From an uncultured Draconibacterium sp. (GTDB lineage: Bacteria > Bacteroidota > Bacteroidia > Bacteroidales > Prolixibacteraceae), in NCBI RefSeq assembly GCF_913063105.1, contig NZ_CAJXYQ010000007.1:240544-304543 (forward strand): a stretch of DNA of 64,000 bases. Direction: 5' to 3'. Positions 27,879-35,940 of the stretch are shown here, piece by piece; positions within the stretch are counted from its first letter, which is position 1, and each line of letters begins with the position of its first letter. Position numbers and translations under genes: made by a program. A model generated the notes under the pieces. That model ran no database searches. It had not been told where the DNA came from and saw only the letters and a program-made list of their open reading frames with translations.

Positions 27879-28775
27879 CTACAGTGCTTTAAAGGCTCTA
27901 TTCCACTCGCGCAAAGTAAACTGGTCGGTAAGGGCAACCAATTCGGTGGGATGAAAGGCATCTTCCACTTCAACAATATTTATCGAATCGAAACTGCATT
28001 GAACGGCCGCCGATTTATTTCCTTCGAGTTTAACAAAACCTTTTATCCGGTAGGCTTTTGGCGCCCATTCTTTTAAAAATTGCTGAAGGGCTTGTTGTGA
28101 AACGGCCCGGGCACTTTTTATTACCATGGAGTTAACATCGGGGCGTGCCATGGGTTTTACATCGCCAAAATAAAATTTAGTAAGCGCCGTGTTACCCAAC
28201 TCAAAATCAATGTTGCAAAAACTGGCGTGTTTAATTTCGGTGAATGGATTTATTTTTTTTATTTCCTGATCGATACCGGTCAGATTTTCCTGCACTAAAT
28301 CGGTTTTATTTACCACTGTGATATCGGCCATTCGAATTTGGTGCAAAACACGTTGTTTCATCACGCCCAATTTCGAGAAATTAAGCGCATCAACCACACA
28401 CCAGTTGGAAGCCTGGTATATTTTCTCTGAAAGTTTTCCGGCAGAAACAATTTCTGCAATAGTAGTGGTGTCGGATAATCCCGAAGCTTCAATAATGATA
28501 CTATCAGGATGGTATTCGTCAATAAATTTTTCGAGCGATTTTACAAAATCACCCAACAAACAAACACAAAATACCGATCCGTTATTAATTTCCAGCAGGT
28601 TAAAATCTTCGCCCGATTTTTGCAGTTCGGCACCATCAATGTTTGATGGAGCAAACTCGTTTTGGATAATCCCGATTTTTTTTTGCGCAGCATATTGTTT
28701 TATAATGCGTTTCAGAAAGGTTGTTTTGCCACTTCCCAAAAATCCGGAAATAATATGGAACGGTATTTTGTTCAT
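27879..28775 (-). CDS. COG0523 (CobW/G3E-type) GTPase, probable metal/corrinoid-system chaperone
   Basis: This 298-residue G3E GTPase has a Walker A GFLGSGKTTFLK (11-22), the switch segment QNEFAPSNIDG, and NKTD for guanine specificity. The family metal motif CxCC is changed to CVCLL, so one of three cysteine ligands is lost. COG0523 proteins move zinc, cobalt or nickel or support cobalamin enzymes. This gene is 9 bases downstream of the URO-D/thioredoxin gene in an operon with a corrinoid protein, so a job in loading or maintaining the corrinoid system is more likely than general zinc supply. Its C-terminal CobW domain is complete. Confidence 0.85.
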   Translation of the reverse strand: MNKIPFHIISGFLGSGKTTFLKRIIKQYAAQKKIGIIQNEFAPSNIDGAELQKSGEDFNLLEINNGSVFCVCLLGDFVKSLEKFIDEYHPDSIIIEASGLSDTTTIAEIVSAGKLSEKIYQASNWCVVDALNFSKLGVMKQRVLHQIRMADITVVNKTDLVQENLTGIDQEIKKINPFTEIKHASFCNIDFELGNTALTKFYFGDVKPMARPDVNSMVIKSARAVSQQALQQFLKEWAPKAYRIKGFVKLEGNKSAAVQCSFDSINIVEVEDAFHPTELVALTDQFTLREWNRAFKAL

Positions 28776-28784
28776 TCGCTAATT

Positions 28785-30140
28785 CTATTTACTGTCTATA
28801 CTTTCCTGAATAGCTTTTACCAGCTCTTTTTCAGGCGGAATCTGCGAAACAAAAGCTACTTTCCCGTCAATACAGATGGTAGGAATATTTTTTACCCCCA
28901 GGGCAGCCATGTATTTCAATCCTTCTTCGTTTTTAATCGAGTGCTCAAACCAATCTACCTGGCCATCGTCGAATTTTCCGGCAGCAACTTTTACGGCATT
29001 CACCATATACTGGCAGGGTGCACACGAACCCGAGTCGAGAGTAATTACCTCAACCACCGTTTTCTTTGTTGAATAATCTTTCAGTTCAACCTGGCCAATT
29101 TCAACAGCTTTTTTATCCATTGCCCGCACCACATCTTGCTTGTACGGATCAAAAACCAATTCGGTAACTGCTTTTAGGTTGGCAACAGGTGTTTCCATAG
29201 GCAGATCGCAGCCCGGAGCCAGGATAAATCCTTTTTTCCCTCCAAGGTCGAGACACTCCAGGGCATCGCGACGCGAATCGTCTTCGTCGCCCATTAGCAG
29301 CACAACAGTAAGTTTCATGTTTCCGCCAAAGCTAATGCCTTTGTCAAGCGCAATGTCTTTTACAAAATCAAGCGGTATATTTTCGTCAATCGAAACATTG
29401 TCGGGTTTACAATCGCACATGGCCTCGATGTTTTGCTGGGCGTGGCCGCAAACAAAGAAAGAGCTTAGTTTTTCGCGCTCTCTAACGTAGTCGAAAATGC
29501 TTGTACAGTACGGCGAAACAAAGGTTTCAAAAGTCATTGGGTCAATCTGGCTGGTCATTGGGTCAACCACGGCAATAATATCGCAACCGGCATCCAACAG
29601 GTATTCCGACATTTTTATACCCACCTGGGTACAAAATTCCATCACCTCGTTTACTTCGTCTGGAGCCTCAAAAAGTTTCATAAAAATATCAGTTCCCAGC
29701 AAGTGTAAGGCAAGGGTAAATGGCCCGGTAATTAAGCCATACAATGCAAGATCGGGATATTTTTCGCGCAATGCTTTTGTGGCATCAACGGCAACCGGTA
29801 TGCGTCCGTCGGTAATTTTGGGTAATTTTAAATCGGCAATTGTTTTTCCGTTTGCCAGCGGATGCGAAACCACTGCCGGAGGATTATTGGAAGCCCACTT
29901 TAATTCGCAGCCCAAAATTTCAGCTTCAATCTGCAAATCAAAAACCACCGGCACACCATCGGGCTGGTACTCCTCAACGGACCGGCTCACGCCTTTAACC
30001 ACCTCATCGGCTGATTTTAGATAGCTTATGGCATCAACACCCGTTAAATGCCCACCATGAACACCTACAAACGGTACCCACGGAACACGTTCTACTTCTT
30101 TTAAAGCAAACGCCTGTTTAATTAGTTCTAATCCCTTCAT
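28785..30140 (-). CDS. URO-D/MtaA-type methyltransferase fused to a C-terminal thioredoxin-like domain
   Basis: Residues 1-350 or so of this 451-residue protein match the uroporphyrinogen-decarboxylase superfamily as used in MtaA/MtbA/CmuA methyltransferases (ERVPWVPFVGVHGGHLTG, GLITGPFTLA, VVDPMTSQIDP, LAPGCDLPMETP). Residues about 355-451 are a small thioredoxin fold with a redox pair CAPC (373-376) and a cis-proline segment NIPTICIDG. The usual zinc motif HxC appears as FVCGH, so the first ligand is altered. True HemE is unlikely because the neighbour is a corrinoid protein. It probably moves a methyl group between the corrinoid and a thiol or C1 carrier; the substrates are unknown. Confidence 0.85.
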   Translation of the reverse strand: MKGLELIKQAFALKEVERVPWVPFVGVHGGHLTGVDAISYLKSADEVVKGVSRSVEEYQPDGVPVVFDLQIEAEILGCELKWASNNPPAVVSHPLANGKTIADLKLPKITDGRIPVAVDATKALREKYPDLALYGLITGPFTLALHLLGTDIFMKLFEAPDEVNEVMEFCTQVGIKMSEYLLDAGCDIIAVVDPMTSQIDPMTFETFVSPYCTSIFDYVREREKLSSFFVCGHAQQNIEAMCDCKPDNVSIDENIPLDFVKDIALDKGISFGGNMKLTVVLLMGDEDDSRRDALECLDLGGKKGFILAPGCDLPMETPVANLKAVTELVFDPYKQDVVRAMDKKAVEIGQVELKDYSTKKTVVEVITLDSGSCAPCQYMVNAVKVAAGKFDDGQVDWFEHSIKNEEGLKYMAALGVKNIPTICIDGKVAFVSQIPPEKELVKAIQESIDSK

Positions 30141-30330
30141 ATTTATTGTTTTGAATTTCTATTTTTTGTGTTGACTCTTTTTACTTTTCTACCGGTTTTA
30201 AGCGTGTACTTTCCCCATTTCAGAAAACCCCGGCTTTCCAATCAACTTAATTACAATAATTTATGTGATTTTATTCCTACTGCAAGCTAAAGCGGCAAAC
30301 TGCTAAAAAGCTTACAAGCTAAAACCTAAC

Positions 30331-30999
30331 TTACGCTACTTCAGTATTTAGGTATTCAACCAGCCCCTGCGGATCAGCCGAATAGGCATCTGCTCCAATT
30401 TTATCGCAGAAATCTTTTGTTACAGGCGCTCCACCAACGGCAACCTTAGTACCCGGAAGTTCATCTTTGATTGCTTTGGTAATTTTTTCCATGTTTACCA
30501 TTGTAGTTGTAAGCAGCGCCGACAAACCAACAAAGGCATTTTCGTGTTCTTTTGCAGCGGCAATAAACTGGTCGGCTTTAACATCGGTACCCAGGTCAAC
30601 CACTTTGTAGCCGCTACCTTCAACCATCATCGATACCAGGTTTTTACCAATGTCGTGCAAATCGCCTTCAACCGTGCCAATAATAAAGGTTCCTTTTTGT
30701 TTTACATCGCCCGAAGCAAAAAACGGTTTTAGGTGCACCATTGCTGTACTCATGGCTTTTGCCGACATTAATACCTGGGGTACAAATATTTTGTTTTCTC
30801 TGAATTTTATGCCAACCTTTTCCATTCCAACCATTAATCCCTGGGTAAGAATATCTTGTGCACTAACCCCCTCGGCAATGGCTTGCGCGGTTAACTCATC
30901 AGCTCCATCCTGTCCTTTCATTTGCGGAGGAAACGGTGCAGCTTTATTTATTTTTCCAAACTCTATACAGTCTGCAATTTTTGCTAATAGTTCACTCAT
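30331..30999 (-). CDS. Corrinoid (B12-binding) methyltransferase protein, MtaC/MtbC-like
   Basis: This 222-residue protein has an N-terminal helical cap (about 1-95) and a Rossmann-like cobalamin domain with the base-off motif D113-L-H115-D-I-G118 in GTVEGDLHDIGKNLV, followed by GLSALLTTTM and VGGAPVT. His115 should bind the cobalt. Such proteins accept methyl groups from methanol, methylamines, methoxy compounds or betaines through a partner methyltransferase. It is first in the operon, with 190 bases before the URO-D gene. No partner methyltransferase and no RamA-type reactivase is visible nearby. Confidence 0.92.
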   Translation of the reverse strand: MSELLAKIADCIEFGKINKAAPFPPQMKGQDGADELTAQAIAEGVSAQDILTQGLMVGMEKVGIKFRENKIFVPQVLMSAKAMSTAMVHLKPFFASGDVKQKGTFIIGTVEGDLHDIGKNLVSMMVEGSGYKVVDLGTDVKADQFIAAAKEHENAFVGLSALLTTTMVNMEKITKAIKDELPGTKVAVGGAPVTKDFCDKIGADAYSADPQGLVEYLNTEVA

Positions 31000-31035
31000 G
31001 GTTATTTATTGATTTTTAATTGATTATGATACCGT

Positions 31036-31043
31036 CAAAAGTA
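31036..31043 (-). promoter_or_regulatory. -7 box (TACTTTTG) for the corrinoid operon
   Basis: On the minus strand TACTTTTG matches TAnnTTTG, 36 bases before the start of the corrinoid protein gene. No -33 TTTG is at the right distance, as often in activator-dependent promoters; an AraC activator gene is adjacent. Confidence 0.4.
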
Positions 31044-31106
31044 TGACACCCATGAAACTGAAAAAATAGTATTTTTTTAGAAAAAGATGGAAAATATTAC
31101 TTTTAT

Positions 31107-31120
31107 TAAACACGTGTTTA
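31107..31120. promoter_or_regulatory. Perfect 14-base palindrome TAAACACGTGTTTA between the corrinoid operon and the AraC gene
   Basis: The site lies in the divergent intergenic space 31000-31147, 27 bases before the AraC start and about 64 bases upstream of the operon's -7 box. The position suits an operator, though AraC proteins more often bind direct repeats. A second regulator is possible. Confidence 0.45.
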
Positions 31121-31147
31121 GTAATTTTATCCTGTTATTTAGTCAGA

Positions 31148-32014
31148 TTGTCAATGATTCGCAGAATTCGCTACTTTGAGATTCCCCGCCCCCTGGTAAA
31201 CGAACAGCGCCGTAATCCTTTAGTGCTTGATTTATTTTTAACCGAAACCGGAGAGATTGAGGTGGAGCAGGGAACCATCTGGGGCTCGGCTACTGATATA
31301 GAAAAATACCTGTTGGTTTTCTGCACACGGGGCAGTGGTTTTGTGCAAATAGATAATGAACAGGCATCGGTTAAGGCCGATCAGTTTTTTATCATTCCAA
31401 AGGGAATGGCCTTTAAATACTACTCGGAACAAAATACAACCACGCGTTTTTTAGTTGCGTATTTTGAGGGTTGGAAGGCCATGCGCCTCGGAAAAGAATT
31501 TGCACTTGTGCGCAACCTGGTTCCATCGGTAAATAATATGGTTGCCAACCGCGAGATGCTTTTTGATGAAATATTTAACAACCTCTCAAAAGGCTATCAC
31601 GATGAGAACCTGGAGTACATTAATTTTTGTTTTGGACACCTGCTGGCTACGTTTATTTATGCCAGCCGCACCGAGGATGAGGTGCAGGAAGAAACCAACC
31701 CGGTAGTTCGTCGAGCTGTAAACTACCTGGGTAAAAATTTGGGAGAAAAATTAACTTTACAAAAACTGGCTGATGAAATGGGCTATTCGCCAACCTATTT
31801 ATCCACCTTGTTTAAAAAGGAAACCAACTATTCGCCAATCAGCTATTTCTCGCACCTAAAAATTTTAAAAGCCTGCGAATACCTCGACTATACCAATTTA
31901 AAAGTAAAGCAAATATCTTTTCACCTGGGTTACACCGATCCGTACTATTTTACAAAAGATTTTAAGAAAAAAATGGGCATGTCTCCGCGTGCCTACCGCA
32001 ACAGGGTTGTATAA
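31148..32014 (+). CDS. AraC-family transcriptional regulator
   Basis: This 288-residue protein has an N-terminal cupin-like sensor half (about 20-150; SGFVQIDNEQASVKADQFFIIPKG) and a C-terminal double helix-turn-helix (about 190-288; LTLQKLADEMGYSPTYLSTLFKKE and VKQISFHLGYTDPYYFTKDFKKKMGMSP). It is divergent from the corrinoid operon across a palindrome and probably activates it in response to the substrate. I start at the ATG at 31154 or the TTG at 31148; both are 5 residues or less apart in practice and cannot be separated. No other target is visible. Confidence 0.88.
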   Translation: MSMIRRIRYFEIPRPLVNEQRRNPLVLDLFLTETGEIEVEQGTIWGSATDIEKYLLVFCTRGSGFVQIDNEQASVKADQFFIIPKGMAFKYYSEQNTTTRFLVAYFEGWKAMRLGKEFALVRNLVPSVNNMVANREMLFDEIFNNLSKGYHDENLEYINFCFGHLLATFIYASRTEDEVQEETNPVVRRAVNYLGKNLGEKLTLQKLADEMGYSPTYLSTLFKKETNYSPISYFSHLKILKACEYLDYTNLKVKQISFHLGYTDPYYFTKDFKKKMGMSPRAYRNRVV

Positions 32015-32058
32015 GCCCAAACATCACCTTCCGTTTTTAATGCTTAATTAACCCGAAA

Positions 32059-35000
32059 TTATTTTCGAGGTATGTTTTTTATATTTGAATGCTTTTCAAG
32101 CTCCTGCTCAAATTTTAAGATTACATCAACCCCCGATTCTTTAGAATTACCACTTTGCAAACGCAAAAACAGCTTATCGTTAATTTCGTATTCAATAGTT
32201 ACGGTTTCGGGGGTAATTTCGTCGCCACTAACTTCGCCAAAACCACGTTGGTAGATTACAAAAATATCGTTGGTAATGTATTTCCCCACAACAAAAGCAG
32301 CACTCTGCCAGTTTTCTGTTGTTGTAATTTCAATCATATCCAGGTTTAACTGCGAGCCAATGGTTTTACTCAACTGCGAAGAAATCATACTGGCAACGGC
32401 ATTTGAACCAATAGAGTTAATCAAGCCATTGTTTCCGCCGTAGCCAATCTCATCGCTTGTTGCTCCAAAAACCAGCACCGAAATTCCGTCCGTTTCCGAA
32501 ATTTCCACATCGTCGAGCATAAACCTTATTTCCGGATCCGACATTTCACCCGTAATAAGCATCTCGAGGTAACGTTTTTCTTTATCGCTCCCACGGTAAA
32601 CGTATTCGGCCTCAATATTTAAAGTCGGATCAAACTCTTCACCACCCTGAAAAATGATCTCACTTTCCTTGAGGTTGAGTTTTCGGCCATACAAAATATA
32701 TTGTCCGCGTACCACTTTTACATTTCCGAACAATTCGAAATACGGACCATTTTTTACAATTTCAACTTCGCCGTTAAGCTCGGCCCTGATGTCGTTACTT
32801 CTTATCCAGGTATTTCTCGGAATTTCAACCTGCAAGCGACCCGTTAGATTGTTTACCCAAGCGGTTTCTTTTTTGTTTTTTGCTTTTGCCACAACCTGTC
32901 CAGCCAAGGTATTTTGTAACGAATCATCGGGCTTTTCGAGGGCCTGAACCAGCAGCGGAACATCAAGTTCTGTTTCACCTTTGGAGTCTTTCATAAACGC
33001 GGGAAGATACAAGTCGGAGCGTAAAACTTTTATATTCCCGCCAAACTCTGGCTTATTTCTCTCAGAGCGAACAAAAGTATTGGCATCTACCAGAATTTCA
33101 TAATTGCGGTGTTTGGCCAGGAAGAAATTTTTTGCATCAAGCTCTAACGACGAACTGTTGATTTCACCGGTAACAATAGTCGAATCAAAGGCCAGTTCTC
33201 CGAATACCGAAATCAAGCCGTTCTTTTGTTTTACCAGCAAAGTATCAATGGCCACTTTGTTTCCGTGAAAGCTAAGCGCGCCAAAAATATCCTCGTAAAA
33301 AATTCCAATATTTTCATTCAGGTAAGTACCATCCTTAAGGTGTAGGTTACCATAAATCAGCGGATCATTCCATTTTCCCTTTGTTTGAACATTAACTTGC
33401 AGAATCCCTTTAACACTATCGTTTGGTGTGTAGGTTTTCACTAAATCCCGAAGGTCAACCGAATCAATGCGGAATATTCCGTCAAAGGTTTCAGGGAGAC
33501 TAAAGTTCAGCTGCAAAGAATCGAGATTAAGATCAAATGCAGCAACTGCTTTTGCAAAGAACAGTTCTCCCAATTCGGGCATGGTAAGTTCAACTGCACC
33601 TTGTTTGTTTGCATAGGTAAAAATGGCCTGAAAAGGATTAAAGGCATAGATGTTATAACGCGGATCAGTAACATCAAGTTTCCCTTCAATGCTTGGGGCG
33701 TTTGACCAGCCATGTAGGGCCATATCGACATTAAGCCTGCCTCCCAGTTGATATTCCTCTCCCAGGTATTTGTTCAGCTCTGCAAGGTCGAACTTGTTTA
33801 TTTCAACACTAAAGTTACTTGAATCCACAGCTGAAACCAGGCCATTGGCGGCAAAAGAAAACTGTTCCTGATTTCGGTCTTTAAGAACCAGGTTCGAGAT
33901 TTCCAGAAAGCGGTTGTTGAAAATGCTCGCCGTCATGGTATCGGGAAGAAAAATATCAGCCCATTGCGAGTTTACCTCCAATGCCGACAATTCAAGCAAA
34001 ATGGTATCTCCGGCTTCAATAACGCTGCAAAAACGGGCTTTCAGCACATCATTCCAGGCAAGTTCACCCAGCACATTCATTTGTTCACCATCAAAAGTAT
34101 AATCCACCGCTAACGTATCTAAAAGAATTGTTCCGGTTTTTACCTGCAGGGCCTCTGCGTTAACAGCAACCTTATACGAGTCGTTAAAAACATTAACCTT
34201 ATAATTTGCCTTTGTTTTGCTCAGGTCAACTGCGTAAGCATTTGCATTGTGCAAATCGAGTGTTCCGTCTATTTCAAGGTCGTTAAAGGGCCCATGCAAG
34301 GTTGCCGTTGTATATGCCGAGTCAAAAGTTAGGGGAAGCTCCACCAGCGAATCGAGAAATCCAGGCGTTTCTGCAGAAGCTAAAAATCTGGCATTTAGCT
34401 GCATCGAATCGAGCATTAGCTGTCCACTTCCGTTTAGCAAAACACCCGGTGCAAAGGCCTGCAGCGTATCAAACTTTAGCTGTTGCCTGTTTGTGGTTGC
34501 CAGAGCAAGCAAACTATCTACCTCAAAGTTATAAATTGTACTACTGCCCAGGTTAAGGTTAACTGCTGCTTGTATTTTTTTCGGGTCAAAACCTTTTCCT
34601 GTTGCGTATATCTTACCATTCAAAATTGTTTGTTCCAAATCGGTCACAAAACGGTGTAGCTCCAGATTTTTAGCATTAATATTTACATTGTATTCTGGTT
34701 GTCCTGAAAAATCCAGGCCGCCAGCCAAAGCTACTTCTCCATAATCAGATTGAGCCAAAACAATAGCATTCACACTATCATCCGCATAAACCCCTTTCAG
34801 GTCAACTAATTTCAGATTAATAGTGTTGTAAACCGAGTTATAAAACTGACCTTCAATATTGGCTTCTGATTGTATATTTTTTAAATTATCGCCATTTATT
34901 TTCAATTCACCATTAACAAGCAACTGCGCTGTACCTAAGCTTATCCAGTGGTTAATATTTACATTCCCTATCTTAAGTTGCGCCTGGTATGGCACTGCTG

Positions 35001-35937
35001 CGTTTGGCAGCTGCAAATGGCTAAACGCACCTAAGGCTAGGGTTGCATCAATTGTTTCGTCGCTATTTTGCAACAAAATGTTGGCAACCAACGAATCGTT
35101 AACTGCAGAAAAACTGGCCTTAATGGCTGGCGAGCACAGCAATTTAAACGACGGAACAAACAAGGAAAAATCCTCTTTATCAACTTTACCAGCCGTTATT
35201 GCCCCTTCAAAATTAGCTGCTGAAATATAACTCCCGTTAAAATCGATGCCCGAGTTACCTGCCAAAAGCAACAGGCTATCCACCTGTATTTTTTCATTAC
35301 CGATTACACATTTCCCACTGAGTTGTTTTAGTTTAAAATCAGGTTTGATTGTTGTGCACCCAAAACTTTGCAAGCCTATTTTTATTTCGTCGGAACTGTA
35401 CACTCCGCCTGCCAATAAATTGATATCCTTCGCGCCTGAAGGCAATGCCTCTGACAAGGCTGTAATTGCCAACTCTCCCTGTTTAATCACCACATTTTTC
35501 ACATCAATCGTAAGGCGAAAAGGCTTGGGTTTACGCTCCGTATTGTGGCTGTTGCCGGGAATAAAAGTTGAAATATTCCATACGCTATCGGTGTTTTGCC
35601 ACAGGTTTATGTAGGGATTTTTTAGCACAATCGAATCGACACTAACGGTAGCGTTCAAAAGGGGCTTTAGATTATACTTTAACTTTAAACTACCCAGGGA
35701 AGCCAACAGCGAATCGCCATCGAGGAGCTTTACCTCCCTTAAGATTAAATTATTGTAGAAATTGCCATCTAAATTGCCCACAGAAAGATCAAGTTCCAGC
35801 TTGCTTTCCACCAGCTGTTCTACCTTTATTCTTGCTTTTTCGCGGAAAAAAGCTGTTTGGGTTAACAGCAACATACCTCCAATTAGCAGGATAATTACTG
35901 CTAACACGATTGCTAAGTATATTAAAAGCTTTCTCAT
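32059..35937 (-). CDS. tamB: Translocation and assembly module protein TamB (DUF490/AsmA-like)
   Basis: This 1292-residue protein has an N-terminal membrane anchor (about 4-27) and then a very long run of beta-rich repeats with recurring LNG, LDG and IEG-type turns, ending in the conserved C-terminal DUF490 domain (ITGEMSDPEIRFMLDD, GQLNLDMIEITTTENWQ, DIFVIYQRGFGEVSGDEITPETVTIEYE). TamB spans the periplasm and works with TamA in outer-membrane assembly or lipid transport. It lies directly after tamA with a 3-base gap. The length is normal for the phylum. Shared motifs and gene order make the call firm. Confidence 0.92.
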   Translation of the reverse strand: MRKLLIYLAIVLAVIILLIGGMLLLTQTAFFREKARIKVEQLVESKLELDLSVGNLDGNFYNNLILREVKLLDGDSLLASLGSLKLKYNLKPLLNATVSVDSIVLKNPYINLWQNTDSVWNISTFIPGNSHNTERKPKPFRLTIDVKNVVIKQGELAITALSEALPSGAKDINLLAGGVYSSDEIKIGLQSFGCTTIKPDFKLKQLSGKCVIGNEKIQVDSLLLLAGNSGIDFNGSYISAANFEGAITAGKVDKEDFSLFVPSFKLLCSPAIKASFSAVNDSLVANILLQNSDETIDATLALGAFSHLQLPNAAVPYQAQLKIGNVNINHWISLGTAQLLVNGELKINGDNLKNIQSEANIEGQFYNSVYNTINLKLVDLKGVYADDSVNAIVLAQSDYGEVALAGGLDFSGQPEYNVNINAKNLELHRFVTDLEQTILNGKIYATGKGFDPKKIQAAVNLNLGSSTIYNFEVDSLLALATTNRQQLKFDTLQAFAPGVLLNGSGQLMLDSMQLNARFLASAETPGFLDSLVELPLTFDSAYTTATLHGPFNDLEIDGTLDLHNANAYAVDLSKTKANYKVNVFNDSYKVAVNAEALQVKTGTILLDTLAVDYTFDGEQMNVLGELAWNDVLKARFCSVIEAGDTILLELSALEVNSQWADIFLPDTMTASIFNNRFLEISNLVLKDRNQEQFSFAANGLVSAVDSSNFSVEINKFDLAELNKYLGEEYQLGGRLNVDMALHGWSNAPSIEGKLDVTDPRYNIYAFNPFQAIFTYANKQGAVELTMPELGELFFAKAVAAFDLNLDSLQLNFSLPETFDGIFRIDSVDLRDLVKTYTPNDSVKGILQVNVQTKGKWNDPLIYGNLHLKDGTYLNENIGIFYEDIFGALSFHGNKVAIDTLLVKQKNGLISVFGELAFDSTIVTGEINSSSLELDAKNFFLAKHRNYEILVDANTFVRSERNKPEFGGNIKVLRSDLYLPAFMKDSKGETELDVPLLVQALEKPDDSLQNTLAGQVVAKAKNKKETAWVNNLTGRLQVEIPRNTWIRSNDIRAELNGEVEIVKNGPYFELFGNVKVVRGQYILYGRKLNLKESEIIFQGGEEFDPTLNIEAEYVYRGSDKEKRYLEMLITGEMSDPEIRFMLDDVEISETDGISVLVFGATSDEIGYGGNNGLINSIGSNAVASMISSQLSKTIGSQLNLDMIEITTTENWQSAAFVVGKYITNDIFVIYQRGFGEVSGDEITPETVTIEYEINDKLFLRLQSGNSKESGVDVILKFEQELEKHSNIKNIPRK

Positions 35938-35940
35938 TTA

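Noticed and set aside
28785..30140. HemE, uroporphyrinogen decarboxylase of haem synthesis
   Set aside because: The fused thioredoxin domain, the operon with a corrinoid protein and the MtaA-like sequence speak against haem synthesis.
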